A DNA stretch of 64,000 nt, from NCBI RefSeq assembly GCF_008014745.1, contig NZ_VPFD01000015.1, positions 124,001 to 188,000 of the forward strand. The letters run 5' to 3'. Origin of the DNA: Massilia arenae. GTDB taxonomy: Bacteria > Pseudomonadota > Gammaproteobacteria > Burkholderiales > Burkholderiaceae_D. Shown here in pieces: positions 54,000-62,390 of the stretch. Position numbers and translations under genes: made by a program. Position 1 is the first letter of the stretch; each line of letters starts with the position of its first letter. The notes beneath the pieces were generated by a model, which was given only the letters and a program-made list of their open reading frames with translations, was not told where the DNA came from and made no database searches.

Positions 54000-55199
54000 A
54001 TGCGCGCCAACCCTGCCACCGATCTGCCTCGCAACTCCCAACCCGGCCTGGCATCCGGCGATGCCCCGCTGTGGCGGCTGGGCTTTCGCCCCTTCTACCT
54101 GCTGGCCGCCGCCTTCGCCGCCGCGGCGGTGCCGGCCTGGCTGCTGGCCTATCTGGGCCTGCTGCCGCAAGGGCCGGTGAACCTGCTGTGGCATGTGCAC
54201 GAGATGGTGTACGGGTTCGCGGTCGCGGTGGTCGCCGGCTTCCTGTTGACGGCGGTGCAGAACTGGACCGGCCTGCCGACGCCGCGTGGCCGCAGCCTGC
54301 AGGCCCTGGTGCTGCTGTGGATCGCCGGGCGCTGCGCCGCCCTCGGCGCGCCGCCGCTGCTGTATGCCGTGGTCGACGTGGCCTTCCTGTTCGCGGTGGC
54401 GGGCGTGATCCTGCGCCTGCTGCTGCGCGCCGACAACCGCCGCAACCTGCCGATCTGCCTCGTGATTGCCCTGCTGGGGGTGTGCAACCTGGTCTTCCAC
54501 CTGGCGATGCACGGCGTGCTCGCGGTCTCGCCGCTGGCGCCCGTGCACGGCGCGATCCTGCTGCTGGTACTGCTGGTGGCGGTCATCGGCGGCCGGGTCG
54601 GCCCCATGTTCACCCGTAACGGCGCGCCGGGCAGCCGCGCGCGCAGCCTGCCGCGGCTCGACCTGGCCTGCATCGCCTCGATCGCCGTGCTGGCCCTGTG
54701 CTGGCTGGCCGGGGCGCCCGGCTGGGCGCTGCTGGCGGCGGGCGTCGCGGCGTCGGCGTTCAATGGCGCGCGCTTCATCCTGTGGGATCCGCTGTCGACG
54801 CTGCGTACGCCGCTCCTGTGGTCGTTCCACCTGTCGTATGCGATGCTGGTGGCCGGCCTGCTGGCCCTGGGCCTGGCTGGCGTTGGCGTGGTCTCGGGCA
54901 GCGCCGCCCTGCATCTGCTGGCGGCCGGCGCCATGACCGGCATGATCGGCGCCATGATCACCCGCACCGCGCGCGGCCATACCGGCCGCACCCTGCAAGC
55001 GGGGCGCCCCGAGGTGGCGATGTTCGCGCTGCTGCCGCTGGCGGTCGCCACGCGCCTGGCCGCCAACCTGTTCGACGGCCCGGCGCGCGGCCACACGCTG
55101 GCCCTGTCGGCCGCACTGTGGTCGCTGGCCTTCGTCGTCTACCTGCTGCGCTACGGGCCCTGGCTGGCCAGTCCGCGCCTCGACGGCAAACCAGGATGA
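54000..55199 (+). CDS. nnrS: NnrS family haem-copper membrane protein
   Basis: 399 residues with about twelve TM segments. The ATG giving MRANPATDLP has AGGAGG six bases upstream. NnrS hallmarks: LWRLGFRPFYLLAAAFAAAA and LLWHVHEMVYGFAVAVVAGF with histidines that can coordinate haem and copper; later AMTGMIGAMITRTARGHTGR. In Vibrio and Rhodobacter NnrS protects against nitrosative stress by limiting iron-nitrosyl complex formation. The NsrR-like site immediately upstream and the haemoglobin downstream fit that role. Confidence 0.95.
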   Translation: MRANPATDLPRNSQPGLASGDAPLWRLGFRPFYLLAAAFAAAAVPAWLLAYLGLLPQGPVNLLWHVHEMVYGFAVAVVAGFLLTAVQNWTGLPTPRGRSLQALVLLWIAGRCAALGAPPLLYAVVDVAFLFAVAGVILRLLLRADNRRNLPICLVIALLGVCNLVFHLAMHGVLAVSPLAPVHGAILLLVLLVAVIGGRVGPMFTRNGAPGSRARSLPRLDLACIASIAVLALCWLAGAPGWALLAAGVAASAFNGARFILWDPLSTLRTPLLWSFHLSYAMLVAGLLALGLAGVGVVSGSAALHLLAAGAMTGMIGAMITRTARGHTGRTLQAGRPEVAMFALLPLAVATRLAANLFDGPARGHTLALSAALWSLAFVVYLLRYGPWLASPRLDGKPG

Positions 55200-55204
55200 T
55201 GGAG

Positions 55205-55595
55205 ATGAGCGCACGAGACGCCTTACCCCCGGCCCCTGGATCGCCCGGCCCTGGCCGTGCTGGTCGACGTCTTCTACGACCAGGTCAGGCGCGATCCGCT
55301 GCTCGGCCCCGTGTTCGCCGGCGTGATCGCGGACGGCGAGTGGGACCACCACAAGGGACGCATGGTGGCGTTCTGGAGTACCGCGATGCTCAAGGCACGC
55401 GAATTTCGCGGCAACGTCTTCGGCAAGCACCAGGCCATGCCCCAGCTCACGCCGGCGCACTTCGCGCGCTGGCTGGCCCTGTTCGAGGACACGGCCGGCA
55501 CGCTGTTCGCGCCGGCCGACGCCGACGCCCTGGTCGACGCGGCGCGCGGCATGGCGCGCGGCCTGCAGATCGGGCTGTTCGGCCGGGCCGCCTGA
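55205..55595 (+). CDS. group III truncated haemoglobin, 5' end frameshifted
   Basis: The globin frame (LAVLVDVFYDQVRRDPLLGP, proximal-helix WDHHKGRMVAFWSTAML, KHQAMPQLTPAHFARWLALF) is clear from 55257 on, but a GTG there has no ribosome site and omits helix-A residues. The good start (ATG at 55205) is in another frame. Removing one base from the CCCCC run (55226-55230) would give MSARDALPRPLDRPALAVLV and a full protein of about 130 aa, the group III length. So the gene is frameshifted in fact or by a sequencing error. Truncated haemoglobins bind and detoxify nitric oxide; cotranscription with nnrS under NsrR makes that function likely here. The minimal alternative is a 112-aa protein from the GTG. 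Confidence 0.75.
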
Positions 55596-55609
55596 AGCGG
55601 AACTGCCCG

Positions 55610-55906
55610 TCAGCCAGCCGGCGTATATTTGCGTACCGCCACCGGACGATCGACCAGCGCCGGCAGGTCGGCCACCAGGGCCGCCATGTGCGCACTGGCG
55701 TCGTGCAACGCCACCGCCTCGGCATCGCGCCAGTATTCCACCATGATGAACTCGCGCGGGTCGTCGTTCGAACGCTGCAACTCGTACAGGATGCAGCCGG
55801 CTTCCTTGCGGGTCTCGCTCGTCATCTCCTGCATGCGCGCCGCGAGCGCGTCTTCCTGGCCTGCCTTTGCGTACAGGGTGGCGATGATGGTCACTTGTGG
55901 GTTCAT
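55610..55906 (-). CDS. antibiotic biosynthesis monooxygenase (ABM) family protein
   Basis: 98 residues, start behind AAGGA. Dimeric alpha-beta barrel ABM fold: VTIIATLYAKAGQEDALAAR, EMTSETRKEAGCILYELQRS, REFIMVEYWRDAEAVALHDA and SAHMAALVADLPALVD. YgiN/quinol monooxygenase-like; may oxidise a small aromatic or quinol, or only bind it. An ordinary small housekeeping-type gene. Convergent with the haemoglobin gene 15 bp away. Confidence 0.92.
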   Translation of the reverse strand: MNPQVTIIATLYAKAGQEDALAARMQEMTSETRKEAGCILYELQRSNDDPREFIMVEYWRDAEAVALHDASAHMAALVADLPALVDRPVAVRKYTPAG

Positions 55907-56003
55907 GATATTCCTTCGTAATGGAGGCGCCACGGTCCGAAAATCGCCTGGCGCCGCCCAGCAGTATAGGACGTCCCGCGACCGCCTGCCGGGCGCCCAC
56001 GAT

Positions 56004-56033
56004 TTCCACCCAGGCATCCGCATCCCCTATAAT
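56004..56033 (+). promoter_or_regulatory. promoter with consensus TATAAT
   Basis: TTCCAC (56004-56009), 18-bp spacer, consensus -10 TATAAT (56028-56033), 57 bp before the small secreted-protein gene. Confidence 0.6.
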
Positions 56034-56089
56034 CGTAGCCGCCCCCCGCCCTGCCCGGGGGCGAGCTACCACCACTACCTAGGATTCCG

Positions 56090-56545
56090 ATGAAAGCCCT
56101 GCCTCTTGCCGTATTGCTCCTTGCCTCCGGTTCCGCGCTCGCCAATGACGCTGCCATCCTGAAATGCCGCGCCGTGACCGACGTCGCGGCGCGTGTAGCC
56201 TGCTATGACGCGATCCCTGTCGGAGCGGCCAGGCCGGCGGCGGCAGGCGCACCGGTGGCGGCGGCCGCCACCGCCGACGAACACTTCGGGATGGAAGCGG
56301 TGAAGCAGCGCGAGGCGCAGCCCAAATCGGTGCAGAGCACCATCGTCGGCAGCTTCGATGGCTGGGGTCCGGGTTCGCAGATCCGCCTGGCCAACGGTCA
56401 GGTGTGGCGCGTGATCGACGGCAGCGACGCGGTCCTGGCGCCGCGTAACGACGCCAAGGTCAGCATCGAACGCAATCTGCTGGGCACCATCTTCATGCGC
56501 GTGGACGGCACCAACGCCTCGGCCAAGGTGCGCCGCGTCCAGTGA
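56090..56545 (+). CDS. small secreted protein, unknown function
   Basis: 151 residues. Signal peptide MKALPLAVLLLASGSALA. Mature part opens with CRAVTDVAARVACYDAI, a Cys-x15-Cys pattern seen in many short periplasmic proteins of betaproteobacteria (possible disulfide). An Ala-rich linker follows, then a beta-rich domain: STIVGSFDGWGPGSQIRLAN, GQVWRVIDGSDAVLA and VSIERNLLGTIFMRVDG, suggesting a small OB- or SH3-like barrel. No enzymatic motif. The family is recurrent but has no known role that I can name. Convergent with GNAT gene, 1 bp apart. Confidence 0.82.
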   Translation: MKALPLAVLLLASGSALANDAAILKCRAVTDVAARVACYDAIPVGAARPAAAGAPVAAAATADEHFGMEAVKQREAQPKSVQSTIVGSFDGWGPGSQIRLANGQVWRVIDGSDAVLAPRNDAKVSIERNLLGTIFMRVDGTNASAKVRRVQ

Positions 56546-56546
56546 T

Positions 56547-57038
56547 TCATTCCAGCGGGCGCGCCATGTAGACCGCGCCCGCCGGATACGTGAGCAGTCC
56601 CGCATCGCTCGTCGCCCGAGGCGCGAAGCCGAAGCCGTTCCAGAAGCGCGTGCTGTCCTGCACCGAGACCAGCGCAGCATTGGACAAACCCAGGCCGCAG
56701 CCGAGGTCCAGCAGGTGCTCGACCAGTGCGCGCGCGAGGCCCTGCCCGAGCCCGCGCGGGTCGACCGCCAGGTCGTGCAGGTAAAGGGTGTCGGCATCCT
56801 GAGCGACCTCGAACGTTGCCCCCAGGTCGGTCACCCGCCCCAGGCGCGACGGGTAGGCGAACAGGTAGCCGCACACACCGTCGGCATCGCAGGCGGCCAG
56901 GCAGGTCGCGGCGGCCGCAATCAACCGCGCTTTCACCACTGCAGCCGGTTCCTGCATCGCCGGCGGATAGCAGGCCGCCTGCACGCGCAGCACGGCATCG
57001 AGATCGGCGGGCAGCATCGGGCGGATGGTCATTGGCAT
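56547..57038 (-). CDS. GNAT family N-acetyltransferase
   Basis: 163 residues from the ATG giving MPMTIRPMLPADL (a second ATG two codons later is equally possible; an upstream extension is not supported). GNAT fold: IRPMLPADLDAVLRVQAACY, DADTLYLHDLAVDPRGLGQG with the acetyl-CoA P-loop (R-x-x-G-x-G/A type: RGLGQGLARALVEHLLDLG), and QDSTRFWNGFGFAPRATS in the C-terminal strand. Transfers acetyl from acetyl-CoA to an unidentified amine substrate. Cytoplasmic, monocistronic. Confidence 0.92.
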   Translation of the reverse strand: MPMTIRPMLPADLDAVLRVQAACYPPAMQEPAAVVKARLIAAAATCLAACDADGVCGYLFAYPSRLGRVTDLGATFEVAQDADTLYLHDLAVDPRGLGQGLARALVEHLLDLGCGLGLSNAALVSVQDSTRFWNGFGFAPRATSDAGLLTYPAGAVYMARPLE

Positions 57039-57152
57039 GGCGGATCGGGAAAAAGCGTGCATCGTAGCACGCATGACGCACACGCTTGACGGCGCCCGCC
57101 TCATCCCTCATTCTATATATTCTGACAACATCGCAACATCGCCTTCCAGCGC

Positions 57153-57193
57153 GGCCGACCGGGCAGCGCGGGGTACCAGAACTGCCGCCGGCC
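57153..57193 (+). promoter_or_regulatory. structured leader candidate upstream of purU
   Basis: Two stacked stems can form: outer GGCCG (57153-57157) with CGGCC (57189-57193), inner GGCAG (57162-57166) with CTGCC (57182-57186), 15-base loop. It lies 67 bp before the purU start. It might be an RNA regulatory element or merely a stable leader; no known riboswitch class was recognised. Confidence 0.3.
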
Positions 57194-57259
57194 CACCTGG
57201 CCGGTGTCGCGTGAAGGACGGGCACATTGCATCCAGCCCCTAACCGACAGGAATCACTC

Positions 57260-58150
57260 ATGAGCAGCATCGCCCCGGCGTCCACCGGCCGCATCGAATA
57301 CATCCTCAACGCCAGCTGCCCGGCCGGCACCGGCATCGTCGCCGCCGTGGCGACCTTCCTCGCCGAGCGCGACTGCTATATCTGCGCGCTGGAGCAGTTC
57401 GACGACGATTCGACCGCGCGCTTCTTCATGCGCGCCGTGTTTCGCCAGCAAGAACATTCGCCGCCAATCGAGCAAATCCGCAACGAGTTCGCCGAGCTGG
57501 TGGCCGGCAGCCTCGACATGCAGTGGAAGATGTTCGACCCGCTCGATCCGGTGCGCACCGTGATCATGGTCTCGAAGACCGACCATTGCCTGGACGACCT
57601 GCTGTACCGCCGCCGCAACGGCGAACTGAATATGCAGATCACGGCAGTGGTGTCGAACCACCTCGACCTGCGGCCGATGGTCGAGCGCGAAGGAATCCGT
57701 TTCGTGTTCCTGCCGGTCGACAAGGACAACAAGACGCAGCAAGAGGCGCGCCTGTTCGAGATTTTCGAGGAGACCGGTTCCGAGCTGGTGATCCTGGCGC
57801 GCTATATGCAGATCCTGTCGGACGAGCTGGCGCGGCGCCTGGCCGGCAAGTGCATCAATATCCACCACTCCTTCCTGCCCGGCTTCAAGGGCGCCAAACC
57901 CTATCAACAAGCCTTCGACCGCGGGGTCAAGCTGATCGGCGCGACCGCCCACTACGCCACGCCAGACCTCGACGAAGGCCCGATCATCGAGCAAGTGCTG
58001 ACCCGGGTCGACCACAACTACCGGGTCGACCAGCTGACCCGTGTCGGGCGCGACAACGAATGCCTGGCGCTGGCGACGGCGGTCAAGTTCCATATCGAGC
58101 GCCGCGTCTTTGTCGACGGCAACAAAACGGTGGTATTCCGCGGTCCCTGA
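57260..58150 (+). CDS. purU: formyltetrahydrofolate deformylase
   Basis: 296 residues; ATG behind ACAGGA; an upstream GTG extension is rejected. N-terminal ACT-like domain (ILNASCPAGTGIVAAVATFL, about 1-85), then the formyltransferase-type catalytic domain with the triad region NIHHSFLPGFKGAKPY (N200, H202) and PDLDEGPIIEQ (D238). Hydrolyses 10-formyl-THF to formate and THF, adjusting the one-carbon pool and supplying formate in the cytoplasm. Followed after 98 bp by the aldehyde oxidoreductase genes, apparently a separate unit, since a ribosome site and spacer precede them. Confidence 0.96.
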   Translation: MSSIAPASTGRIEYILNASCPAGTGIVAAVATFLAERDCYICALEQFDDDSTARFFMRAVFRQQEHSPPIEQIRNEFAELVAGSLDMQWKMFDPLDPVRTVIMVSKTDHCLDDLLYRRRNGELNMQITAVVSNHLDLRPMVEREGIRFVFLPVDKDNKTQQEARLFEIFEETGSELVILARYMQILSDELARRLAGKCINIHHSFLPGFKGAKPYQQAFDRGVKLIGATAHYATPDLDEGPIIEQVLTRVDHNYRVDQLTRVGRDNECLALATAVKFHIERRVFVDGNKTVVFRGP

Positions 58151-58247
58151 GCAAAATTACAACTAAGCTCAGGAATGGGTGCGTCACCTAACCGTGACGC
58201 CCCCGCTGCACGGGTAAGGTCATGGCTTCTCATAGAAGGGAATGACC

Positions 58248-58775
58248 ATGGAACTTCACCAGCAGTATCCGGTCCGCCTGCGTATCAACGGGCAAGACCG
58301 CGAATTCAACGTCGAGTCCTGGGTGACCTTGCTTGACCTGTTGCGCGAGCGCGCTGGCATGACCGGCACCAAGAAGGGCTGCGACCAGGGACAATGCGGC
58401 GCATGCACAGTGCTGGTGGACGGCAAGCGCATCAATTCCTGCCTGACCCTGGCGGTCATGCAAGACGGCAAGGAAATCACCACGGTCGAAGGCCTGGCCA
58501 AGGGCGAAGACCTGCACCCGCTCCAGCAAGCCTTCATCGAGTGCGACGCCTTCCAGTGCGGCTACTGTACCCCCGGACAGCTGTGTTCGGCGGTGGGCCT
58601 GATGAACGAGGGCCAGGCCCAGTCGCGCGACGACGTGCGCGAGCTCATGAGCGGCAATATCTGCCGCTGCGGCGCCTATCCGCAGATCGCGGACGCCGTG
58701 ATCCAGGTGATGGACCTGCGCAAGAACCAAAGTGGCGACAAGCCGGCCTTCACGACCGGGGCGGTGCTCGCATGA
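58248..58775 (+). CDS. aldehyde oxidoreductase [2Fe-2S] subunit (PaoA/YagT type)
   Basis: 175 residues. The second ATG is used because AGAAGGGA lies 6 bp before it, with the first ATG practically inside the ribosome site. N-terminal plant-type ferredoxin domain with cluster cysteines C45, C50, C53 and C65 (GCDQGQCGACTVLVDG, NSCL). C-terminal helical domain with the second cluster: C104, C107 (CGYCTPGQ) and C139, C141 (ICRCGAYP). Carries electrons from the molybdenum site to FAD. Unlike E. coli PaoA there is no Tat leader, so the enzyme appears cytoplasmic. Stop overlaps the FAD-subunit start (ATGA). Confidence 0.95.
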   Translation: MELHQQYPVRLRINGQDREFNVESWVTLLDLLRERAGMTGTKKGCDQGQCGACTVLVDGKRINSCLTLAVMQDGKEITTVEGLAKGEDLHPLQQAFIECDAFQCGYCTPGQLCSAVGLMNEGQAQSRDDVRELMSGNICRCGAYPQIADAVIQVMDLRKNQSGDKPAFTTGAVLA

Positions 58776-59821
58776 ATCCATTCATCTTCACCCAACCGAA
58801 GGACCTCGATGGCGTGCTGGCGGCCTTGAGCGCCGGCGAAGCGCGTCCGATCGCAGGCGGCACCAACCTGCTCGACCTGATGAAGGAAGGCGTGATGCGC
58901 CCTTCGCAGCTGGTCGACATCAACGGGCTCAAGGTCGAGGGCCTTGACCTCGATAAAGTCGAGATCGGCGACGACGGCGGCCTGCTGCTGGGCGCCCTCG
59001 CCCGCAACGCCGACACGGCCTACGACCCTCTGGTGCGCGAGCGCTATCCGCTGCTGTCGAGCGCGATCCTGGCCGGCGCCTCGCCCCAGTTGCGCAATAT
59101 GGCGAGCAATGGCGGCAACCTGATGCAGCGCACCCGCTGCGTCTACTTCTATGACGTCGGCACCGCCTGCAACAAGCGCGAACCCGGCACCGGCTGCCCG
59201 GCCAAGGACGGCGTCAACCGCCAGCACGCGATCCTGGGTACGAGCGAGAGCTGCATCGCGACCCACCCGTCCGATATGTGCGTGGCCCTGCGCGCGCTCG
59301 ATGCGACCGTGCACGTCCAGTCCAGCAGCGGCAAGCGGCAGATCCCCTTCGCCGACTTCCACCGCCTGCCGGAAGACCGTCCCGAGATCGACAACACCCT
59401 GCAGCCGGGCGAACTGATCACCCACATCACCGTCCCGCAGGCCGACCGCTTCATGGCCCACAGCGCCTACATCAAGGTGCGCGACCGCCTGTCCTATGCT
59501 TTTGCCCTCGTTTCGGTGGCGGCGGCGCTCGACCTCGATGCCGGCGGCACGATCAAGGCCGCGCGCATCGCGCTCGGCGGCGTAGCCCATAAACCGTGGC
59601 GGGTCGAAGCGGCTGAAGCCCAATTGGTGGGCAAGGCGGCGGGCGAACAGGCCTTCGCCGCCGCGGCCGACGTCATCCTGCAAGGCGCGCGCGGCTACGG
59701 CCACAACGACTTCAAGCTGACGCTGGCGAAGAACGCCATCGTCCAGGCCTTGACCAGCGCCGCCCGCGGCACCGATATCGCCAGCGGAAGCGGCCGCAAT
59801 CCAGAGGGAGACCGAGCATGA
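58772..59821 (+). CDS. aldehyde oxidoreductase FAD subunit (PaoB/YagS type)
   Basis: 349 residues. FAD-binding PCMH domain: PIAGGTNLLDLMKEG, then GASPQLRNMASNGGNLMQRT. Distinctive insertion with cysteines C123, C133, C142 and C161 (RTRCVYFYDVGTACNKREPG, TGCPA), matching the extra [4Fe-4S] cluster of E. coli PaoB. C-terminal CO-dehydrogenase flavoprotein domain. Passes electrons to its final acceptor. Overlaps both neighbours by 4 bp, so the three subunits are translated together. Confidence 0.95.
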   Translation: MNPFIFTQPKDLDGVLAALSAGEARPIAGGTNLLDLMKEGVMRPSQLVDINGLKVEGLDLDKVEIGDDGGLLLGALARNADTAYDPLVRERYPLLSSAILAGASPQLRNMASNGGNLMQRTRCVYFYDVGTACNKREPGTGCPAKDGVNRQHAILGTSESCIATHPSDMCVALRALDATVHVQSSSGKRQIPFADFHRLPEDRPEIDNTLQPGELITHITVPQADRFMAHSAYIKVRDRLSYAFALVSVAAALDLDAGGTIKAARIALGGVAHKPWRVEAAEAQLVGKAAGEQAFAAAADVILQGARGYGHNDFKLTLAKNAIVQALTSAARGTDIASGSGRNPEGDRA

Positions 59822-62130
59822 CCGACCTGATTCCAGAATTGCGCGCCCCGAGCGCGCCGGCCGGCACCGGCCGCGTCAAGAGCGGCATGGCCGTCTCGCG
59901 CGTCGACGGCCGCGCCAAGGTCACCGGCCAGGCCCAGTACGCGGCCGAAGTGTTCGCCCCCGACCTGTGCTACGGCGTGGTCGTCAGCGGCACCGTGGCC
60001 AAGGGCCGCATCACCCGCATCGACACCGTCGACGCCCTCACCGCGCATGGCGTGATTTCAGTGATGACCCACGAGAACCGCCCCAAGATGCGCTCCTTCG
60101 ACATCGCCTGGAAAGACATGACGGCGCCTGCCGGCTCGCCTTTCCGTCCCCTGTTCTCGGACCAGATCTTCTACAGCGGACAGCCGGTCGCGCTGGTGAT
60201 CGCCGACACCTTCGAGGCGGCGCGCCACGCTGCCCAGCTGGTGCGGGTGCACTACGACGTCGAAGAACACGAGACCAACCACTTGGAACGCCTCGACGAA
60301 GCCTACGAACCGAAAAAGATGAAGGCCGGCTTCACGCCGCCCAGCTCCACCGGCGACGGCGAAAAGGCCTTCGCCAATGCCCCGGTCAAGGTCGACTCGC
60401 AGTACTACAACGGGGTCGAACACCATAACCCGATGGAGATGTTCGCCTCCACCGTGATCTACGGCGAGGATGGCCACCTGACCATCTACGACAAGACGCA
60501 AAGCTCGCAGAACAGCCGCTGGTACGTCTCGCACGGCTTCGGTATCTCGAAGGACAAGGTCACGGTGCGCAATCCTTATGTGGGCGGCGCCTTCGGTTCC
60601 GGCCTGCGTCCGCAATACCAGCTGCCGCTGGCCGTGATGGGCGCGCTGCAGTTGAAGCGCTCGGTGCGCGTGGTGCTCACCCGCCAGCAGATGTTCAGCT
60701 TCGGCCACCGCCCCGAGACCTGGCACCGAGTACGCCTCGGCGCCGACCAGGACGGCACGCTCAAGGCGATCTGGCACGAGGCGATCCAGGAGACGTCGCG
60801 GCTCGAGGACTACGTGGAAGTGATCGTCAACTGGTCCGGCCAGCTGTATGCCTGCCCCGACGTCAAGCTGGGCTACCAGGTGGTGGCGCATGACCGCTTC
60901 ACCCCGCTGGACATGCGCGCGCCGGGCGCCGCCCACGGCGTGCACGCGCTCGAAGTGGCGATGGACGAGCTGGCGTATGAACTCAAGATGGACCCGCTGG
61001 CCCTGCGCCTGAAGAACTACACCGACGTCGCCCCGATCGAGGACAAGCCGTTCTCGACCAAGGAGCTGCGCGAATGCTACCGCCAGGGCGCCGAGCGCTT
61101 CGGCTGGGACAAGCGTCCGCTCGAGCCGCGCGCGATGCGTGACGGCGAAGAGCTGGTGGGCTGGGGCATGGCGACCGGGATCTGGGATGCGATGGTCATG
61201 GTGGCGCGCGTGAGCGCCGTGATGCACGCCGATGGGCGCCTGGTGGTCAGCAGCGCGGCGACCGACATCGGCACCGGGACCTATACCGCGATGTCGATCG
61301 TGGCCGCCGAACAACTGGGCCTGCCGATGGAAAAAGTGACCTTCCAGCTGGGCGACTCGACCTTGCCGATGGCGCCGATCGAGGGCGGCTCCTCGCATAT
61401 GGCGACCGTGGGTTCGGGCGTGCACGGCGCCTGCGAGAAGCTCAAGAAGACGCTGCTCAAGATGGCCACCGGGATCAAGGATTCGCCCATCGACGGCGCC
61501 CGCATGCGCGACGTCGAATTCGGCGACGGCGCCATCTTCCTCAAGAAGGATCCGGCGCGGCGCGTCGAGATCGCCAGCGTGCTGCGTGAGGAGGGCAAGG
61601 ACAGCGTCGAGGAGAAGTTCTTCATGACGCCGCAGATGCTCAAGCAGCGCAAGTACGCGCGCGCGGTGCACTCGGCCGTGTTCTGCGAAGTGCGCGTCAA
61701 CGAAAAGCTGGGCATGGTGCGCGTGACGCGCGTGGTGAGTGCGATCGCGGCCGGGCGCATCATCAGCGCCAAGACCGCGGCCAGCCAGATCAGCGGCGGC
61801 GTGGTGTGGGGCATCAGCCAGGCCCTGCATGAAGAAACCCATACCGACGAAAAGTACGGGCGCTTCATGAACCACAACTTCGCCGAATACCACGTGGCGG
61901 TGAACGCCGACATCCACGACATCGACGTGATCTTCGTGGAAGAGGACGACCGCATCGTGAGCAAGCAGCTCGGCGCCAAGGGCGTGGGCGAGATCGGGAT
62001 CGTGGGCGTGGCGGCGGCGGTGTCGAACGCGATCTTTCACGCGACCGGCAAGCGCCTGCGGACTACCCCGATGACTCCGGCCAAGCTGCTGATGGGCGAT
62101 CGCGAGCTGCCGGTGCCAGCGCCGGTGTAA
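59818..62130 (+). CDS. aldehyde oxidoreductase molybdopterin subunit (PaoC/YagR type)
   Basis: 770 residues, a common length for this subunit. Aldehyde-oxidase/xanthine-dehydrogenase a/b hammerhead (RAKVTGQAQYAAEVFAPD) followed by the molybdopterin-binding domain (NPYVGGAFGSGLRPQYQLPL, MRAPGAAHGVHALEVAMDEL). The base-catalytic glutamate of this superfamily is E725 in GAKGVGEIGIVGVA. Oxidises aldehydes or N-heterocycles to acids with water as oxygen source. The cofactor needs cytosine dinucleotide (MCD) insertion by an XdhC-type chaperone (PaoD), which is not in the window. Terminated by the hairpin after its stop. Confidence 0.95.
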   Translation: MTDLIPELRAPSAPAGTGRVKSGMAVSRVDGRAKVTGQAQYAAEVFAPDLCYGVVVSGTVAKGRITRIDTVDALTAHGVISVMTHENRPKMRSFDIAWKDMTAPAGSPFRPLFSDQIFYSGQPVALVIADTFEAARHAAQLVRVHYDVEEHETNHLERLDEAYEPKKMKAGFTPPSSTGDGEKAFANAPVKVDSQYYNGVEHHNPMEMFASTVIYGEDGHLTIYDKTQSSQNSRWYVSHGFGISKDKVTVRNPYVGGAFGSGLRPQYQLPLAVMGALQLKRSVRVVLTRQQMFSFGHRPETWHRVRLGADQDGTLKAIWHEAIQETSRLEDYVEVIVNWSGQLYACPDVKLGYQVVAHDRFTPLDMRAPGAAHGVHALEVAMDELAYELKMDPLALRLKNYTDVAPIEDKPFSTKELRECYRQGAERFGWDKRPLEPRAMRDGEELVGWGMATGIWDAMVMVARVSAVMHADGRLVVSSAATDIGTGTYTAMSIVAAEQLGLPMEKVTFQLGDSTLPMAPIEGGSSHMATVGSGVHGACEKLKKTLLKMATGIKDSPIDGARMRDVEFGDGAIFLKKDPARRVEIASVLREEGKDSVEEKFFMTPQMLKQRKYARAVHSAVFCEVRVNEKLGMVRVTRVVSAIAAGRIISAKTAASQISGGVVWGISQALHEETHTDEKYGRFMNHNFAEYHVAVNADIHDIDVIFVEEDDRIVSKQLGAKGVGEIGIVGVAAAVSNAIFHATGKRLRTTPMTPAKLLMGDRELPVPAPV

Positions 62131-62154
62131 GCCGGTTCCGCTGGCGATATCCAG

Positions 62155-62190
62155 ACGCCGACGGCCACCGCCGTCGGCGTATTCATTTTC
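62155..62190 (+). terminator. intrinsic terminator after aldehyde oxidoreductase operon
   Basis: Perfect 11-bp stem ACGCCGACGGC / GCCGTCGGCGT with CACC loop, followed by ATTCATTTTCG. Confidence 0.88.
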
Positions 62191-62263
62191 GATTTTTCGG
62201 CTTCGGCTGTACAGTTTTTTCCGAACCTCGTCACACCCATGCGACATACGTATTTCCACGTAG

Positions 62264-62292
62264 TTGCATATCAATATGTTTACTGGTACAAC
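62264..62292 (+). promoter_or_regulatory. promoter upstream of Bug-family receptor gene
   Basis: TTGCAT (62264-62269), 17-bp spacer, TACAAC (62287-62292), about 95 bp before the ATG, in an AT-rich island with ACGTA-type dyads just upstream. Confidence 0.55.
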
Positions 62293-62390
62293 CCTAGCTG
62301 CGTAAGACAACGCTAGAGCGCAGCGATGCACCGACAAAGGTGCGGGCCGCCGACCCCATACCAAGAACGAGATTGACGAGGACGACAAAC

